A stretch of DNA of 14,002 nt from Candidatus Zixiibacteriota bacterium (GCA_023132995.1 JAGLXI010000268.1:1-14002), one strand, 5' to 3'. Shown: positions 1 to 7,649, counted from the first letter of the stretch. The notes: generated by a model not told the origin, from the sequence alone. Program-made: numbers and translations.

Positions 1-1
1 A

Positions 2-2095
2 CATTGGGTTCCGCTGATCATCGTCCTGGTGATTCTGGCGTTTGCTCTCAATAACTGTGTTTACTACAACACATTCTACAATGCGCGCAAGGCGTTCAAC
101 GAGGCAGAGAAGGCTCGAAAGGGAACCAAGCGCTCCCGGAGAAGCGGCGGCGCCGGCGGCTACAAGAAGGCCATCGAAAAGTCGCTGAAGGTCATTGAAG
201 ACTACCCCAATTCCAAGTACTACGATGACGCTCTTTACGTTCTGACGGTGTCCTACTATCATACGAAACAGCACAGCCGGTCGGAGCGCCGGGCGCGAGA
301 AATACTTGCCAACCACCCCGATTCCAAGTATGCCCATGAGGCCAAACTCTACCTGGCCAAAGCTAAGCTTGAACTGAGGGACATCGCAAATGCAATGGAC
401 ATCTTCCAGGAGATTTTCGAGGGTGACTTCGCGCGAGATTTCAAGGTTGAAGCGGCCCTGGCACTGACCACCTACTACATCGACAACAGACACTACGCCG
501 ACGCGGAACCTTATCTGCTGGCTCTTCGTGATTCGCTTGGGACCGAACAGGACAGGAAACTGGCTCAGCATTACCTGGCGGACGGCTATTTCGAGCGCTT
601 TCATCACCAGGAGGCCCTCGGCGCGTACCTTCAACTCCTGGGAATGGACCCCGACATGGAAGACAAGTACGTAGCCCTGTTCAGGGCTGCCGTCTGCTCG
701 TATCGGCTGCAGCGGATCGATGAGGGCCAGGACTACCTGAGGACGCTGATCGACGACGGGTTGTATTTCGATTCCCTGGGCGTGCTGAAACTCAAGCTCG
801 CCGAGGGATACGAATATGACGAGGACCTGGCCCAGGCGGAGGAAACCTACAACGAAATCCTTGAAGTAGAACAGAACCGAAAGGTTCGCGCCGAAGCCTT
901 CTGGAACTTGGGCCTGATGTATCAGTACGATTACGACGATCTGACCCAGGCCAAAGAGTACTATGATTCTACGACGCAGTTGAGCCGCGGCTCGGAGATC
1001 GGCGGGGAGGCGCTTCAGAAATCGTCGGACATCGGCAAACGCGAATCGTACAAATTGCGGGTGGAGACTATTGACTCCACGGCCACCCAGGACATCATCG
1101 ATGAGACGGCCTACACCCAATACCAACTGGCGGAACTATACTGGTTCCAACTGTACAAACCGGACACCGCCATCCTTGAAATGAAGTACGTGGCGGACTC
1201 CTTTCCCACGGCCTACGACGCCCCCAAGGCCATGATCGCTCTTTCAGAAATGGTTCGTGAGCACGAGAAAGACTCGGTGAAGGCCGACTCGATCCTGCGG
1301 CAGGTACTGCTGGACTATCCTACTTCCGACTATATCCCGCAGGCCCTGGAGCTACTGGGTCTGAAAGGTACTCCCTCCGACACCGGGTACGCGGGAGTCT
1401 ACTTCAATCGGGCCGAGAGCTTTCTCGTGGATGAGGAAACCCCCGATTCGGCGCGCAGTTACTACCAGATCGTGGTGGACCGCTTCCCCGATTCCAAGTA
1501 TTACCTCCAGTCGCGCTTCGCGTTGATATGGCTGACCGAGATGTACGACAGCCCGGGTGATTCCTCCGTCATCCTGGCCTACAACGAGTTGGTGGACTCT
1601 TTCCCAGACACGGAGTGGGCGACCCTGGCTCGCAAGCGGACACAGTATGCTCCCGCTCCGACGGTGTCGGACGATGCTGAAGCAGACACCATGCCTGCGG
1701 TGCAGGATGAACAACCCGGGTTCCTGCCGGAGGGAGAGGAAGACACGGCCTCAACGTATGTGGACCCCCTGGAAGCAGTCTATATCGATCCCGACGGTGA
1801 GAAAATAATGAACCACCCTTACGGCCCGATACGCGTTGAGGAGGAATTCATCTATCCCACCGAGGCATACCGGCTGGCATGGGAAGGCGATCTGTATTTT
1901 CAGATCTTTCTTGATTTTTCCGGAGAAGTTGAGGATTATGTATTTATGATCAAGTCCCCCAGCGAGGAGATCAACCGCCGCGCTGAGGCAACGGTGGCCT
2001 CCATGACCTTCGACCCGTCACGAATCCCCGAGCCGATACAGGGCAACTGGATGGTTCACAAGTTCAGAGTTACACTGCCGGACCACTTGAGATGA
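2..2095 (+). CDS. TPR-repeat lipoprotein with TonB-C-like C-terminal domain (5' partial)
   Basis: The frame is open from the first bases, and the nearest start codon (GTG at 29) lies inside a hydrophobic stretch (PLIIVLVILAFAL). The true start is therefore upstream of the window and this is a 5'-truncated gene. The hydrophobic segment leads into ALNNC followed by VYYNTFYNARKAF, the style of a lipoprotein signal with Cys (codon at 56-58) as the lipidated residue, although NN before the Cys is a poor lipobox. Several hundred residues follow of degenerate helical TPR units (blocks such as YPNSKYYDDAL, HPDSKYAHEAK and FPDSKYY), then an acidic linker. The last 80 or so residues (GDLYFQIFLDFSGEVEDYVF to the end) resemble the TonB C-terminal fold. 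Family knowledge suggests an outer-membrane or periplasmic scaffold, but the exact role is unknown. The stop overlaps the pyrK start (ATGA), so translation is probably coupled. Confidence 0.85.
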   Translation, partial: HWVPLIIVLVILAFALNNCVYYNTFYNARKAFNEAEKARKGTKRSRRSGGAGGYKKAIEKSLKVIEDYPNSKYYDDALYVLTVSYYHTKQHSRSERRAREILANHPDSKYAHEAKLYLAKAKLELRDIANAMDIFQEIFEGDFARDFKVEAALALTTYYIDNRHYADAEPYLLALRDSLGTEQDRKLAQHYLADGYFERFHHQEALGAYLQLLGMDPDMEDKYVALFRAAVCSYRLQRIDEGQDYLRTLIDDGLYFDSLGVLKLKLAEGYEYDEDLAQAEETYNEILEVEQNRKVRAEAFWNLGLMYQYDYDDLTQAKEYYDSTTQLSRGSEIGGEALQKSSDIGKRESYKLRVETIDSTATQDIIDETAYTQYQLAELYWFQLYKPDTAILEMKYVADSFPTAYDAPKAMIALSEMVREHEKDSVKADSILRQVLLDYPTSDYIPQALELLGLKGTPSDTGYAGVYFNRAESFLVDEETPDSARSYYQIVVDRFPDSKYYLQSRFALIWLTEMYDSPGDSSVILAYNELVDSFPDTEWATLARKRTQYAPAPTVSDDAEADTMPAVQDEQPGFLPEGEEDTASTYVDPLEAVYIDPDGEKIMNHPYGPIRVEEEFIYPTEAYRLAWEGDLYFQIFLDFSGEVEDYVFMIKSPSEEINRRAEATVASMTFDPSRIPEPIQGNWMVHKFRVTLPDHLR

Positions 2096-2886
2096 CAAAA
2101 CCGACGTGTGAAGACACGTTCCTGAAAAAACGCCGCAGTTTAGGAAACGACTACTACTCTCTCACTTTCTCTCCGTATTCCCAGGCGGAACGTTGTCGCC
2201 CCGGCCATTTTGTGCACCTGAAGTTACCGGGCAATGATGTTTTCTTCCGCCGTGCTTTTTCAATCGCCGCCGTATCCCCTTCCGCCGGTGAGATGGAGAT
2301 CATTTTCAAAATCGTCGGCCGCGGCACTCGCGCGATGGCTCATCTGCGACCGGGAGATCCCATCAACCTTCTGGGCCCGCTGGGGACGCCGTTCAAACGA
2401 CCGAGAAAGAGAGAACACACGCTGATGGTGGCCGGCGGCATCGGGTTTCCGCCGCTCCTGTTCCTGGCCCGCGACATGATCTCACGAGGACACGATCCAA
2501 AGCGTATCGAGTTCTTCTATGGCGGTCGCACGGCAGGCGATGTTATCGAGCGCTCTCGGATAAAGAAACTGGGGGTGACCTTTAGACCCGTCACCGAGGA
2601 CGGCTCACTTGGTAGCAAGGGACTGGTCACCGTGCCGGTGGAGGAATTCATCGAGAATCATGATAATGGCAACTGTCGCATCTATGGCTGCGGCCCGGAG
2701 GGGATGCTGAAGTCGACCAACGAATTGGCCCTCAGACTGGGCGTCCCCGGTCAGATATCGCTCGAAGCGCCCATGCCCTGTGGCATCGGTGTCTGCTTAG
2801 GATGCGTCGTACCACTGACCGACGGCGGGCATGCGCGGGTTTGCTGCGACGGCCCGGTGTTCAGTATCGGCGAGGTGGCCCTGTGA
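2092..2886 (+). CDS. pyrK: Dihydroorotate dehydrogenase B, electron transfer subunit
   Basis: 264 residues, the normal length for PyrK. This subunit passes electrons from dihydroorotate, via FMN in PyrD, through its own [2Fe-2S] cluster and FAD to NAD+. Visible motifs are the flavin-binding RAFS at residues 55-58, GRGTRAM at 77-83, the nucleotide-binding AGGIGFPPLLFLAR at 114-127, and the cluster motif MPCGIGVCLGC with Cys230, Cys235 and Cys238. The fourth ligand comes from RVCCDGPVF, most likely Cys251; the neighbouring Cys252 is an extra. The start ATG overlaps the TGA of the upstream lipoprotein gene, and the stop overlaps the GTG of pyrD. Adjacent pyrD of the class 1B type confirms the assignment over other ferredoxin-reductase-like flavoproteins. 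No strong Shine-Dalgarno is visible, in keeping with coupling to the gene before it. Cytoplasmic. Confidence 0.95.
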   Translation: MTKPTCEDTFLKKRRSLGNDYYSLTFSPYSQAERCRPGHFVHLKLPGNDVFFRRAFSIAAVSPSAGEMEIIFKIVGRGTRAMAHLRPGDPINLLGPLGTPFKRPRKREHTLMVAGGIGFPPLLFLARDMISRGHDPKRIEFFYGGRTAGDVIERSRIKKLGVTFRPVTEDGSLGSKGLVTVPVEEFIENHDNGNCRIYGCGPEGMLKSTNELALRLGVPGQISLEAPMPCGIGVCLGCVVPLTDGGHARVCCDGPVFSIGEVAL

Positions 2887-3803
2887 CTGCGGACCTGGGG
2901 ATAACTATCGCCGGCGTCGAGTTCGCCAACCCGGTGTGGACCGCCTCCGGGTGCTGCGGCTACGGTGAAGAACTGGCGCGCGTTTTCCCGCTGTCGAGAT
3001 TAGGAGCGCTGGTCACGAAATCAATAACGCTCGAACCCCGGCTGGGGCATCCCCCGCCAAGAGTCGCCGAGACCTCGGCCGGAATGCTGAATGCCATCGG
3101 GCTGGCCAATGTTGGTGTTGAGAGTTTCATAGATGAGAAAATCCCCTTTCTCGCCCGGCAGAAGACTCGGACGATTGTCAACGTGGCCGGATCAACGATG
3201 GGCGAGTATATAGAGGTTTGCCAAAGACTGAACGACGTGGAACATCTGGACATGGTGGAGCTGAACATCAGTTGTCCCAATGTCGATAAGGGGGGAATGC
3301 AGTTCGGGGCTGACCCTTCACTGACCGAGGAAGTCGTCAAATCCGTTAAGAAGGTCTTCACGCGGCCGGTCATTGCCAAACTGTCGCCCAATGTTACCGA
3401 CATCGTCGAGATCGCCCGGGCGGCCGAGCAGGGTGGCGCCGATGCCGTCTCGCTCATCAACTCGATGGTCGGCACTGCCGTGGACATAGAAACGTGGCGG
3501 CCGCGTCTGACCAATAATACCGGAGGCCTGACCGGCCCGGCCATAAAACCCATTGCCCTGGCGATGGTCAGCGCCGTTCACAGCTCCTGCCGGTTGCCTG
3601 TTATTGGTATCGGCGGCATTGCCGGGTGGGCCGACGCCGTAGAGTTCCTGCTCTGTGGCGCCACGGCGGTGCAAGTGGGAACGGCGGTGTTTGTGGAGCC
3701 GGAAGCCCCGGTGAAGATCGTTCGCGGGTTGAGAGAGTACATGCGACGCAAGAAGCTGAGAACAGTAAACGACCTAATTGGCCGGGTGAGGAAATACGGA
3801 TGA
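2883..3803 (+). CDS. pyrD: Dihydroorotate dehydrogenase, class 1B catalytic subunit
   Basis: 306 residues, normal for PyrDB. It oxidises dihydroorotate to orotate in de novo pyrimidine synthesis, using FMN and partnering with PyrK so that NAD+ is the acceptor. I chose the GTG at 2883 rather than the earlier in-frame ATG at 2802. It overlaps the pyrK stop (GTGA), has GAGG at 2872-2875 seven bases upstream, and gives the expected N terminus (DLGITIAGVEFANPVWTASG). Motifs are TKSIT with Lys46, NAIGLAN at 70-76, and ELNISCPNV with Cys131, the catalytic base that marks class 1 enzymes. Further on are AKLSPN with Lys166, GGLTGPAIKP at 214-223, and the FMN-phosphate loops GIGGI at 242-246 and QVGTAVF at 264-270. 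The stop overlaps the pyrF ATG. Cytoplasmic. Confidence 0.95.
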   Translation: MTADLGITIAGVEFANPVWTASGCCGYGEELARVFPLSRLGALVTKSITLEPRLGHPPPRVAETSAGMLNAIGLANVGVESFIDEKIPFLARQKTRTIVNVAGSTMGEYIEVCQRLNDVEHLDMVELNISCPNVDKGGMQFGADPSLTEEVVKSVKKVFTRPVIAKLSPNVTDIVEIARAAEQGGADAVSLINSMVGTAVDIETWRPRLTNNTGGLTGPAIKPIALAMVSAVHSSCRLPVIGIGGIAGWADAVEFLLCGATAVQVGTAVFVEPEAPVKIVRGLREYMRRKKLRTVNDLIGRVRKYG

Positions 3804-4711
3804 TAGCTCTTAAGGAACTTCAGAAGATTCAATCAGACAATAACTCGATGATCTGCCTCGGACTTGATCTGGACCCGCGAAGGATACCGGCCGATTACGC
3901 CCGGACGACCAAGGGCATGTTCGAGTTCGCTTATCGCATTATCGAGGCCACCAAGGATAAAGTCTGCGCCTATAAACCCAATGTTGCCTTCTACGAGTGC
4001 CTGGGCGCCGACGGCCTGTCGCTGCTGCGACTTATCGTTGACCGGATCCCGGATAATATCCCGGTGATCATGGACGGCAAGCGCGGCGATGTCGGCAACA
4101 CGGCTGCGCGGTACGCCGAGGCCATGTTTGACGAACTCAAGGCGGACTGGGTGACACTCAACCCGTACATGGGGTACGACTCCCTCCGTCCGTTCATTGA
4201 ACGCAAGGACAAGGGTGTCTTTATCCTCTGCCTGACGTCCAACCCCGGCTCCAGGGATTTCCAGATGTTGATAGTCGACGGCAAACCGGTCTACCAAGTC
4301 GTGGCCGAGAAGGTCTCCTATTGGAACAAGGACCACAACTGCGGCCTGGTCGTTGGCGCTACGGTACCGGAACAACTCCGTGAAATCCGCTCGCTTGCCG
4401 GAGACATGCCGCTTCTGATCCCCGGTGTGGGCGCACAGGGCGGATCACTTGAGAAGGCCGCAGCTTTCGGCACTGCCGACTTCACCAAAACCGCCGTTAT
4501 CAATGTCTCCCGCTCGGTGCTCTATGCCGGCAAGGATGACGATTTCGCGGACCGGGCTCGCTCGGAACTGGAGAAGCTCAATAGCATCATCAACTCCCTT
4601 CGCGGAGGCGAAGAGGCTGCCGAGCAGCCTGCTGGGACGCCGGTTCAACAGGAGGACGGCGAGCAGGAACCTCAGCAGCAGGAGCCGAGCGAGTCACCGG
4701 AGCAGCCATAG
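3800..4711 (+). CDS. pyrF: Orotidine 5'-phosphate decarboxylase (type 2 family) with Gln/Glu/Pro-rich tail
   Basis: 303 residues. It decarboxylates OMP to UMP, the last step of de novo UMP synthesis. The ATG at 3800 is chosen because it overlaps the pyrD stop (ATGA) and has GAGG at 3788-3791 eight bases upstream; the longer in-frame extension would lie inside pyrD. Motifs are CLGLDLDP at 19-26, the AYKPN segment with Lys60, and the signature MDGKRGDVGNTA with catalytic Asp92, Lys94 and Asp97. The phosphate-binding end has PGVGAQGG at 208-215 and NVSRSVLYA at 235-243. The long form with DGKRGDVGNTA fits the type 2 (mycobacterial/myxococcal-like) group rather than the shorter E. coli type. The catalytic fold ends near residue 268. 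Residues 270-303 are a low-complexity Glu/Gln/Pro tail not expected in the family, probably disordered. Confidence 0.94.
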   Translation: MIALKELQKIQSDNNSMICLGLDLDPRRIPADYARTTKGMFEFAYRIIEATKDKVCAYKPNVAFYECLGADGLSLLRLIVDRIPDNIPVIMDGKRGDVGNTAARYAEAMFDELKADWVTLNPYMGYDSLRPFIERKDKGVFILCLTSNPGSRDFQMLIVDGKPVYQVVAEKVSYWNKDHNCGLVVGATVPEQLREIRSLAGDMPLLIPGVGAQGGSLEKAAAFGTADFTKTAVINVSRSVLYAGKDDDFADRARSELEKLNSIINSLRGGEEAAEQPAGTPVQQEDGEQEPQQQEPSESPEQP

Positions 4712-4806
4712 CCAACGCGGCGCGCTCGTACCTGGTAGTCAGCAATTAGACGGTGGCCCCCCTCGCGGTTCCCACCGCTTGTTCGAGGCTCACAGAAAAA
4801 CGACAT

Positions 4807-4839
4807 AAAAAAGGGGACAGGCCGCAAGGCGCTGTCCCC
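4807..4839 (-). terminator. Intrinsic terminator of the minus-strand TSP3-repeat gene
   Basis: The arms GGGGACAG (4813-4820) and CTGTCCCC (4832-4839) pair perfectly. They are extended inward by GCC/GGC around a GCAA tetraloop, with one unpaired G. Read on the minus strand, the hairpin is followed directly by six T (the A-run at 4807-4812). It lies 26 bases after the stop codon of the minus-strand gene. The plus-strand side lacks a T-run, so it mainly serves the minus strand. Confidence 0.88.
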
Positions 4840-4864
4840 GAATGTTCGGTCGAATCACCGACGT

Positions 4865-7243
4865 CTATTTAAGCAGCAGCATCTTCTTAGTTTCGCTGAA
4901 TCCGGAAGCTTCCAGACGGTAGAAGTAGACTCCGCTGGCTGCTCCGCTGCCATCCCACGTGTAGTTGTGATGACCGCGGGAAAGACGACCCTCAACCAGC
5001 GTGGTGATCTTCTGACCCATCACGTTGAATATCTCCAGTCTGACCTGTGACGCATACGGCAGAGCAAAACTGATCTCTGTGAGCGGGTTAAACGGATTCG
5101 GGTAGTTCTGCTTCAGGGCAAAATAGTCGGGCAGACTCGCCTCGTTGGCATCGCCGACGTCCGTAGCTTCGCAGGCGTCGCCGACACCGTTGCCGTCGCT
5201 GTCTTCCTGGTCAGGGTTGGCGTGTTCCGGGCAGTTGTCGCAGGGATCGCCAACGCCGTCCTCGTCGGTATCCGTCTGATCCGGGTTGTGCAGGTCGGGG
5301 CAGTTGTCGATCTCACAGTTGGTGTGCGGCCAGCCGGGGTTGGCGTATCCGTCGCGATCCGTGTCATAACAGGAGTCGCAGGCGTTGCCGAGGCCGTCGA
5401 AATCGCCGTCGACCTGGTCCGGATTGAATGCCAACGGGCAGTTGTCTATGTCGCCGCAGACACCGTCGTAGTCGAGCGTATCGTTGTCCGGATCATTGGG
5501 ACACACGTCTACGTCGCCGCAGATGCCATCTTCGTCAATATCGTTATCCGGGTCGAGCGGGCAGGCGTCACAGATGTCACCGATCCCGTCACCGTCAGCG
5601 TCTGCCTGACCGACGTTAGCATCATCTACGCAGTTGTCGCAGGCGTCGCCGACACCGTCGGTGTCAGTGTCTGTCTGATTCGTGTTCTCGGTGTCGATGC
5701 AGTTGTCGCAGGCATCTCCGATACCGTCATCGTCGTCGTCATCCTGACTGTCGTTGAAGGTAGTCGGACAGTTGTCGACGTCGCCGCAGACACCGTCACC
5801 GTCGATGTCGTTATCCGCATCCCCTGGGCAGATGTCGATGTTGCCACAGATGCCGTCCTCGTCGATATCGTTATCCTCATCGTCCGGGCAGGCGTCACAG
5901 AAGTCACCGATCCCGTCACCGTCGGAATCGAGTTGCATAGGGTTGACGTCATCCACGCAGTTATCGCAGAGGTCGCCCCAGCCGTCACCGTCGACGTCGG
6001 CTTGGTCAGCGTTGGCCGTCTCCGGACAGTTGTCGCAGGCGTCGCCGACACCATCGCCGTCACTGTCTTCCTGGCCGGGGTTGAAATCCTCCGGGCAGTT
6101 GTCGGTGCCGCAGAAGCCGTCGCCGTCATAATCGGGCGTGGGATCATACTTGCAGGGATCACAGACGTTACCGAGGCCATCTCCGTCCGAGTCGGTCTGA
6201 GAACTGTTGTAATCCTCCGGGCAGTTATCGCAAATGTCGCCAACGTTGTCATTGTCGCCGTCTTCCTGGCCCTCGTTGGCGTCGTAGGGGCAGTTGTCCT
6301 CAGAATCAACAATGCCGTCGTCATCAGAGTCCGTGGTCACGTCGATGACGCTCAGAGTCACCGGAATCTTGAGGGGGGAATTGATGACTTCGTCGGACGT
6401 CACGATAATCGTGTCCACCAGATCACCCACCGGGTAAGTGTCGACGTCGTCCACCATGCTGATCGTAATAGTCGCCGGAATTGCACCGCTGGTGGGGGTG
6501 ATCTCATCAATCCAGGTGGCGTCGCAGGTGAGCTCAAAGTTGACGCCGCGGACAGCGGGGGCCGTGAGGTCAAAAGTCACGTCACCGGCCAAGTCGCCCT
6601 CGGGGACCTCGATCAGTATCTCGGCCGGATCAGACTCAATGGTGTAGTGATCGACAGCCGGGTCCCAGATCATGAAGCAGTGCGGTCCGTCCCACGACGG
6701 GATAGGGTTATTGCCAGCGCCAATGGCCCACTTCCACAATCCTGACGGCGGGAAGAAGCTCGAATCAAGACAGATAGTCTTGCAGTCATATTCAGGGTCA
6801 ATAGGACCGATCGTAATCGTATAAGCGTTGTCATCGAAACCTATGGGCAGCCCGGAAAACAGACTGGTGAAACTGAATCCAACCGTATCCGCGAAGGAAC
6901 CGGTCACGCCGTAGCCTGTAATGAAATGCGTAATGGGGAATGTCGTTGCCCACTCAAGAATGCCAAGCGTGTCACCCACCATTATAGTCCACCCAGCGCC
7001 GTCTTCGGAGTAGACACGGAAACCGTTGGTAATACCCTTCACGACCTCGCCGGTATTGTTGGCTATGTGAATTTGGAACGTGATATCCGCATTGGTCTCC
7101 AATGCGCCATAGGCATTGATACCGTCGACGTGGTCCAGCGAGATAGCGGCGCCTTGTGCGTAGGCCGCGCCCGATGCAAAGATCACAGCAGCGACCAGAG
7201 TAAAGCTCATAGTTAGACGTTTTATCACATTGTCGCCCTTCAT
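4865..7243 (-). CDS. Secreted calcium-binding TSP3-repeat protein with C-terminal sorting domain
   Basis: 792 residues from the ATG at 7243. A GTG at 7228 (codon 6) is an equally good start, with AAGGG seven bases upstream, and gives a more typical signal peptide (MIKRL... to AYA|Q near residue 29). Domains in order: signal peptide; an unnamed conserved domain ('domain A', about 32-195) with IANNTG, KGITNGFRVYS, GPIDP, KTICLDSSF and WDGPHC; a BACON/Ig-like beta segment (about 203-301); and 17 thrombospondin type 3-like units (305-692) built on DNCP..xNxxQxDxDGDGxGDxCD. The end (about 703-792) is a FlgD-like or type IX-style sorting domain with QNYPNPFNP, IFNVMGQ, WDGSGAASGVYFYRL and a final KKMLLLK. 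The TSP3 Asp residues are known calcium ligands. The protein is probably exported and surface-attached; its function is unknown. It is divergent from a gene sharing domain A and ends at a clear terminator. Confidence 0.9.
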   Translation of the reverse strand: MKGDNVIKRLTMSFTLVAAVIFASGAAYAQGAAISLDHVDGINAYGALETNADITFQIHIANNTGEVVKGITNGFRVYSEDGAGWTIMVGDTLGILEWATTFPITHFITGYGVTGSFADTVGFSFTSLFSGLPIGFDDNAYTITIGPIDPEYDCKTICLDSSFFPPSGLWKWAIGAGNNPIPSWDGPHCFMIWDPAVDHYTIESDPAEILIEVPEGDLAGDVTFDLTAPAVRGVNFELTCDATWIDEITPTSGAIPATITISMVDDVDTYPVGDLVDTIIVTSDEVINSPLKIPVTLSVIDVTTDSDDDGIVDSEDNCPYDANEGQEDGDNDNVGDICDNCPEDYNSSQTDSDGDGLGNVCDPCKYDPTPDYDGDGFCGTDNCPEDFNPGQEDSDGDGVGDACDNCPETANADQADVDGDGWGDLCDNCVDDVNPMQLDSDGDGIGDFCDACPDDEDNDIDEDGICGNIDICPGDADNDIDGDGVCGDVDNCPTTFNDSQDDDDDDGIGDACDNCIDTENTNQTDTDTDGVGDACDNCVDDANVGQADADGDGIGDICDACPLDPDNDIDEDGICGDVDVCPNDPDNDTLDYDGVCGDIDNCPLAFNPDQVDGDFDGLGNACDSCYDTDRDGYANPGWPHTNCEIDNCPDLHNPDQTDTDEDGVGDPCDNCPEHANPDQEDSDGNGVGDACEATDVGDANEASLPDYFALKQNYPNPFNPLTEISFALPYASQVRLEIFNVMGQKITTLVEGRLSRGHHNYTWDGSGAASGVYFYRLEASGFSETKKMLLLK
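5369..5635 (-). repeat. Second copy of an 88-residue duplicated TSP3 block
   Basis: Encodes residues 537-625 of the minus-strand protein and aligns with residues 428-515. Both copies run NCVDD, then GDGIGD, then CDACP, DNDIDEDGICG, a second DGVCGD and DNCP. This copy has one extra residue (DTLDYDG where the other has DIDGDG). The DNA is also very similar, for example CGGGCAGGCGTCACAG in both on the plus strand. It looks like a fairly recent tandem duplication of several TSP3 units. Confidence 0.75.
5699..5962 (-). repeat. First copy of an 88-residue duplicated TSP3 block
   Basis: Encodes residues 428-515 of the minus-strand protein, the partner of the block at 5369-5635. The ordinary TSP3 unit here alternates with a shorter DACPxDxDNDIDEDGICG form. 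This higher-order pattern appears twice and nowhere else in the protein, which points to block duplication rather than unit-by-unit divergence. Confidence 0.75.
6674..7066 (-). repeat. Left arm of long imperfect inverted repeat (domain A coding DNA)
   Basis: Reverse-complemented, this stretch aligns with 7815-8213 across nearly 400 bases. By eye it is about 80 percent identical where I compared it in detail, and higher over the segment coding NGFRVYSEDGA. There, two identical runs of 16 and 19 bases are separated by one mismatch. It encodes the first domain A copy, about residues 60-190 of the minus-strand protein. Confidence 0.75.
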
Positions 7244-7312
7244 CTTGAAGTTAACACTTCTTGTCTGTTTCCGTATTCATAAAGCAACGGCGCCTTCAGG
7301 GCACCACCTAAC

Positions 7313-7340
7313 AATATAACCGATTTCTCCAGTTAGTCAA
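7313..7340 (-). promoter_or_regulatory. Sigma-70-type promoter for the minus-strand TSP3-repeat gene
   Basis: On the minus strand, a -35 hexamer TTGACT (7340-7335) is followed after 16 bases by a -10 hexamer TATATT (7318-7313). Each matches the consensus at five of six positions. Transcription would begin near 7306, leaving a leader of about 60-80 bases. The -10 is identical to that of the divergent gene. Confidence 0.7.
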
Positions 7341-7451
7341 CGTCGATTTTGGGGTCTACGTCTCGTTGATTCCTGACAGTTGTGACAAAAAACCGAAGCT
7401 CCCCTCCCGCTTTTTTAATAGCTTGGCCTACAACGGGTTTGGCTAAAACGT

Positions 7452-7487
7452 CGACGGGAGAGTTGCGTGTCGGCTCTTTCCCGGTCG
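7452..7487. promoter_or_regulatory. Imperfect dyad between divergent promoters (possible operator)
   Basis: The left arm CGAC-GGGA-GAG (7452-7462) pairs with the right arm CTC-TT-TCCC-G-GTCG (7474-7487): 11 base pairs with bulges of two and one bases and an 11-base loop. It lies between the two promoters, about 60 bases upstream of the plus -35, where a regulator could act on both. It could equally be chance in GC-rich DNA. Confidence 0.25.
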
Positions 7488-7548
7488 GCCCGTCCATGAC
7501 AAGGCCACCAAAAAGCCAAAGCTCTGCGCACCGAGCGGCAATCCGGTA

Positions 7549-7577
7549 TTGACCCGGGGGCCGAATCTGGCTATATT
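7549..7577 (+). promoter_or_regulatory. Sigma-70-type promoter for the plus-strand TSP3/dockerin-like gene
   Basis: The -35 TTGACC (7549-7554) and -10 TATATT (7572-7577) are separated by exactly 17 bases, each with five of six consensus matches. Transcription would begin near 7584, giving a leader of about 65 bases before the ATG at 7650. Confidence 0.78.
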
Positions 7578-7649
7578 ACTTCAAAGTAGATTGTTTTCAA
7601 TCATAGGGCAGGTATAATCTGAATCCTGCTCGTAATTGGGGGATTGGTC

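Larger units (their letters stand above)
7244..7649. other. Divergent intergenic region between the two domain A genes
   Basis: These 406 bases hold no credible gene. They contain the two outward-facing promoters (minus at 7313-7340, plus at 7549-7577), an imperfect dyad between them (7452-7487) and the two leaders. The rest, roughly 7341-7450 and 7488-7548, shows nothing I can name. The layout suggests coordinated control of the two exported proteins, but no known operator sequence is recognisable. Confidence 0.7.

Noticed and set aside
2802..2882. Upstream in-frame start for pyrD at 2802
   Set aside because: It would overlap the conserved Cys-containing end of pyrK and add residues unlike the PyrD N terminus. 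GTG at 2883 has an RBS and the coupled overlap.
3626..3799. Upstream in-frame start for pyrF at 3626
   Set aside because: It would lie wholly inside the FMN-binding end of pyrD. ATG at 3800 has a Shine-Dalgarno and the ATGA overlap.
4751..4777. CGGTGG/CCACCG inverted repeat after pyrF as a terminator
   Set aside because: Only six base pairs around a 15-base loop, with CTTGTT rather than a T-run after it. Too weak to claim; where the pyr operon ends is unresolved.
5160..6300. Regularly spaced short repeats (such as GCAGTTGTCGCAGG) resembling a CRISPR array
   Set aside because: The repeats encode the DNCP/GDxCD motif of TSP3 units in one frame, and the intervening sequence is coding and conserved rather than unique spacers.
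5222..6745. Long open frame on the plus strand (507 codons) opposite the TSP3-repeat gene
   Set aside because: It is the antisense of the Asp/Cys-rich repeat codons, giving a Val/Ala/Ile-rich string with no domain, start signal or promoter. The minus-strand gene is clearly the real one.
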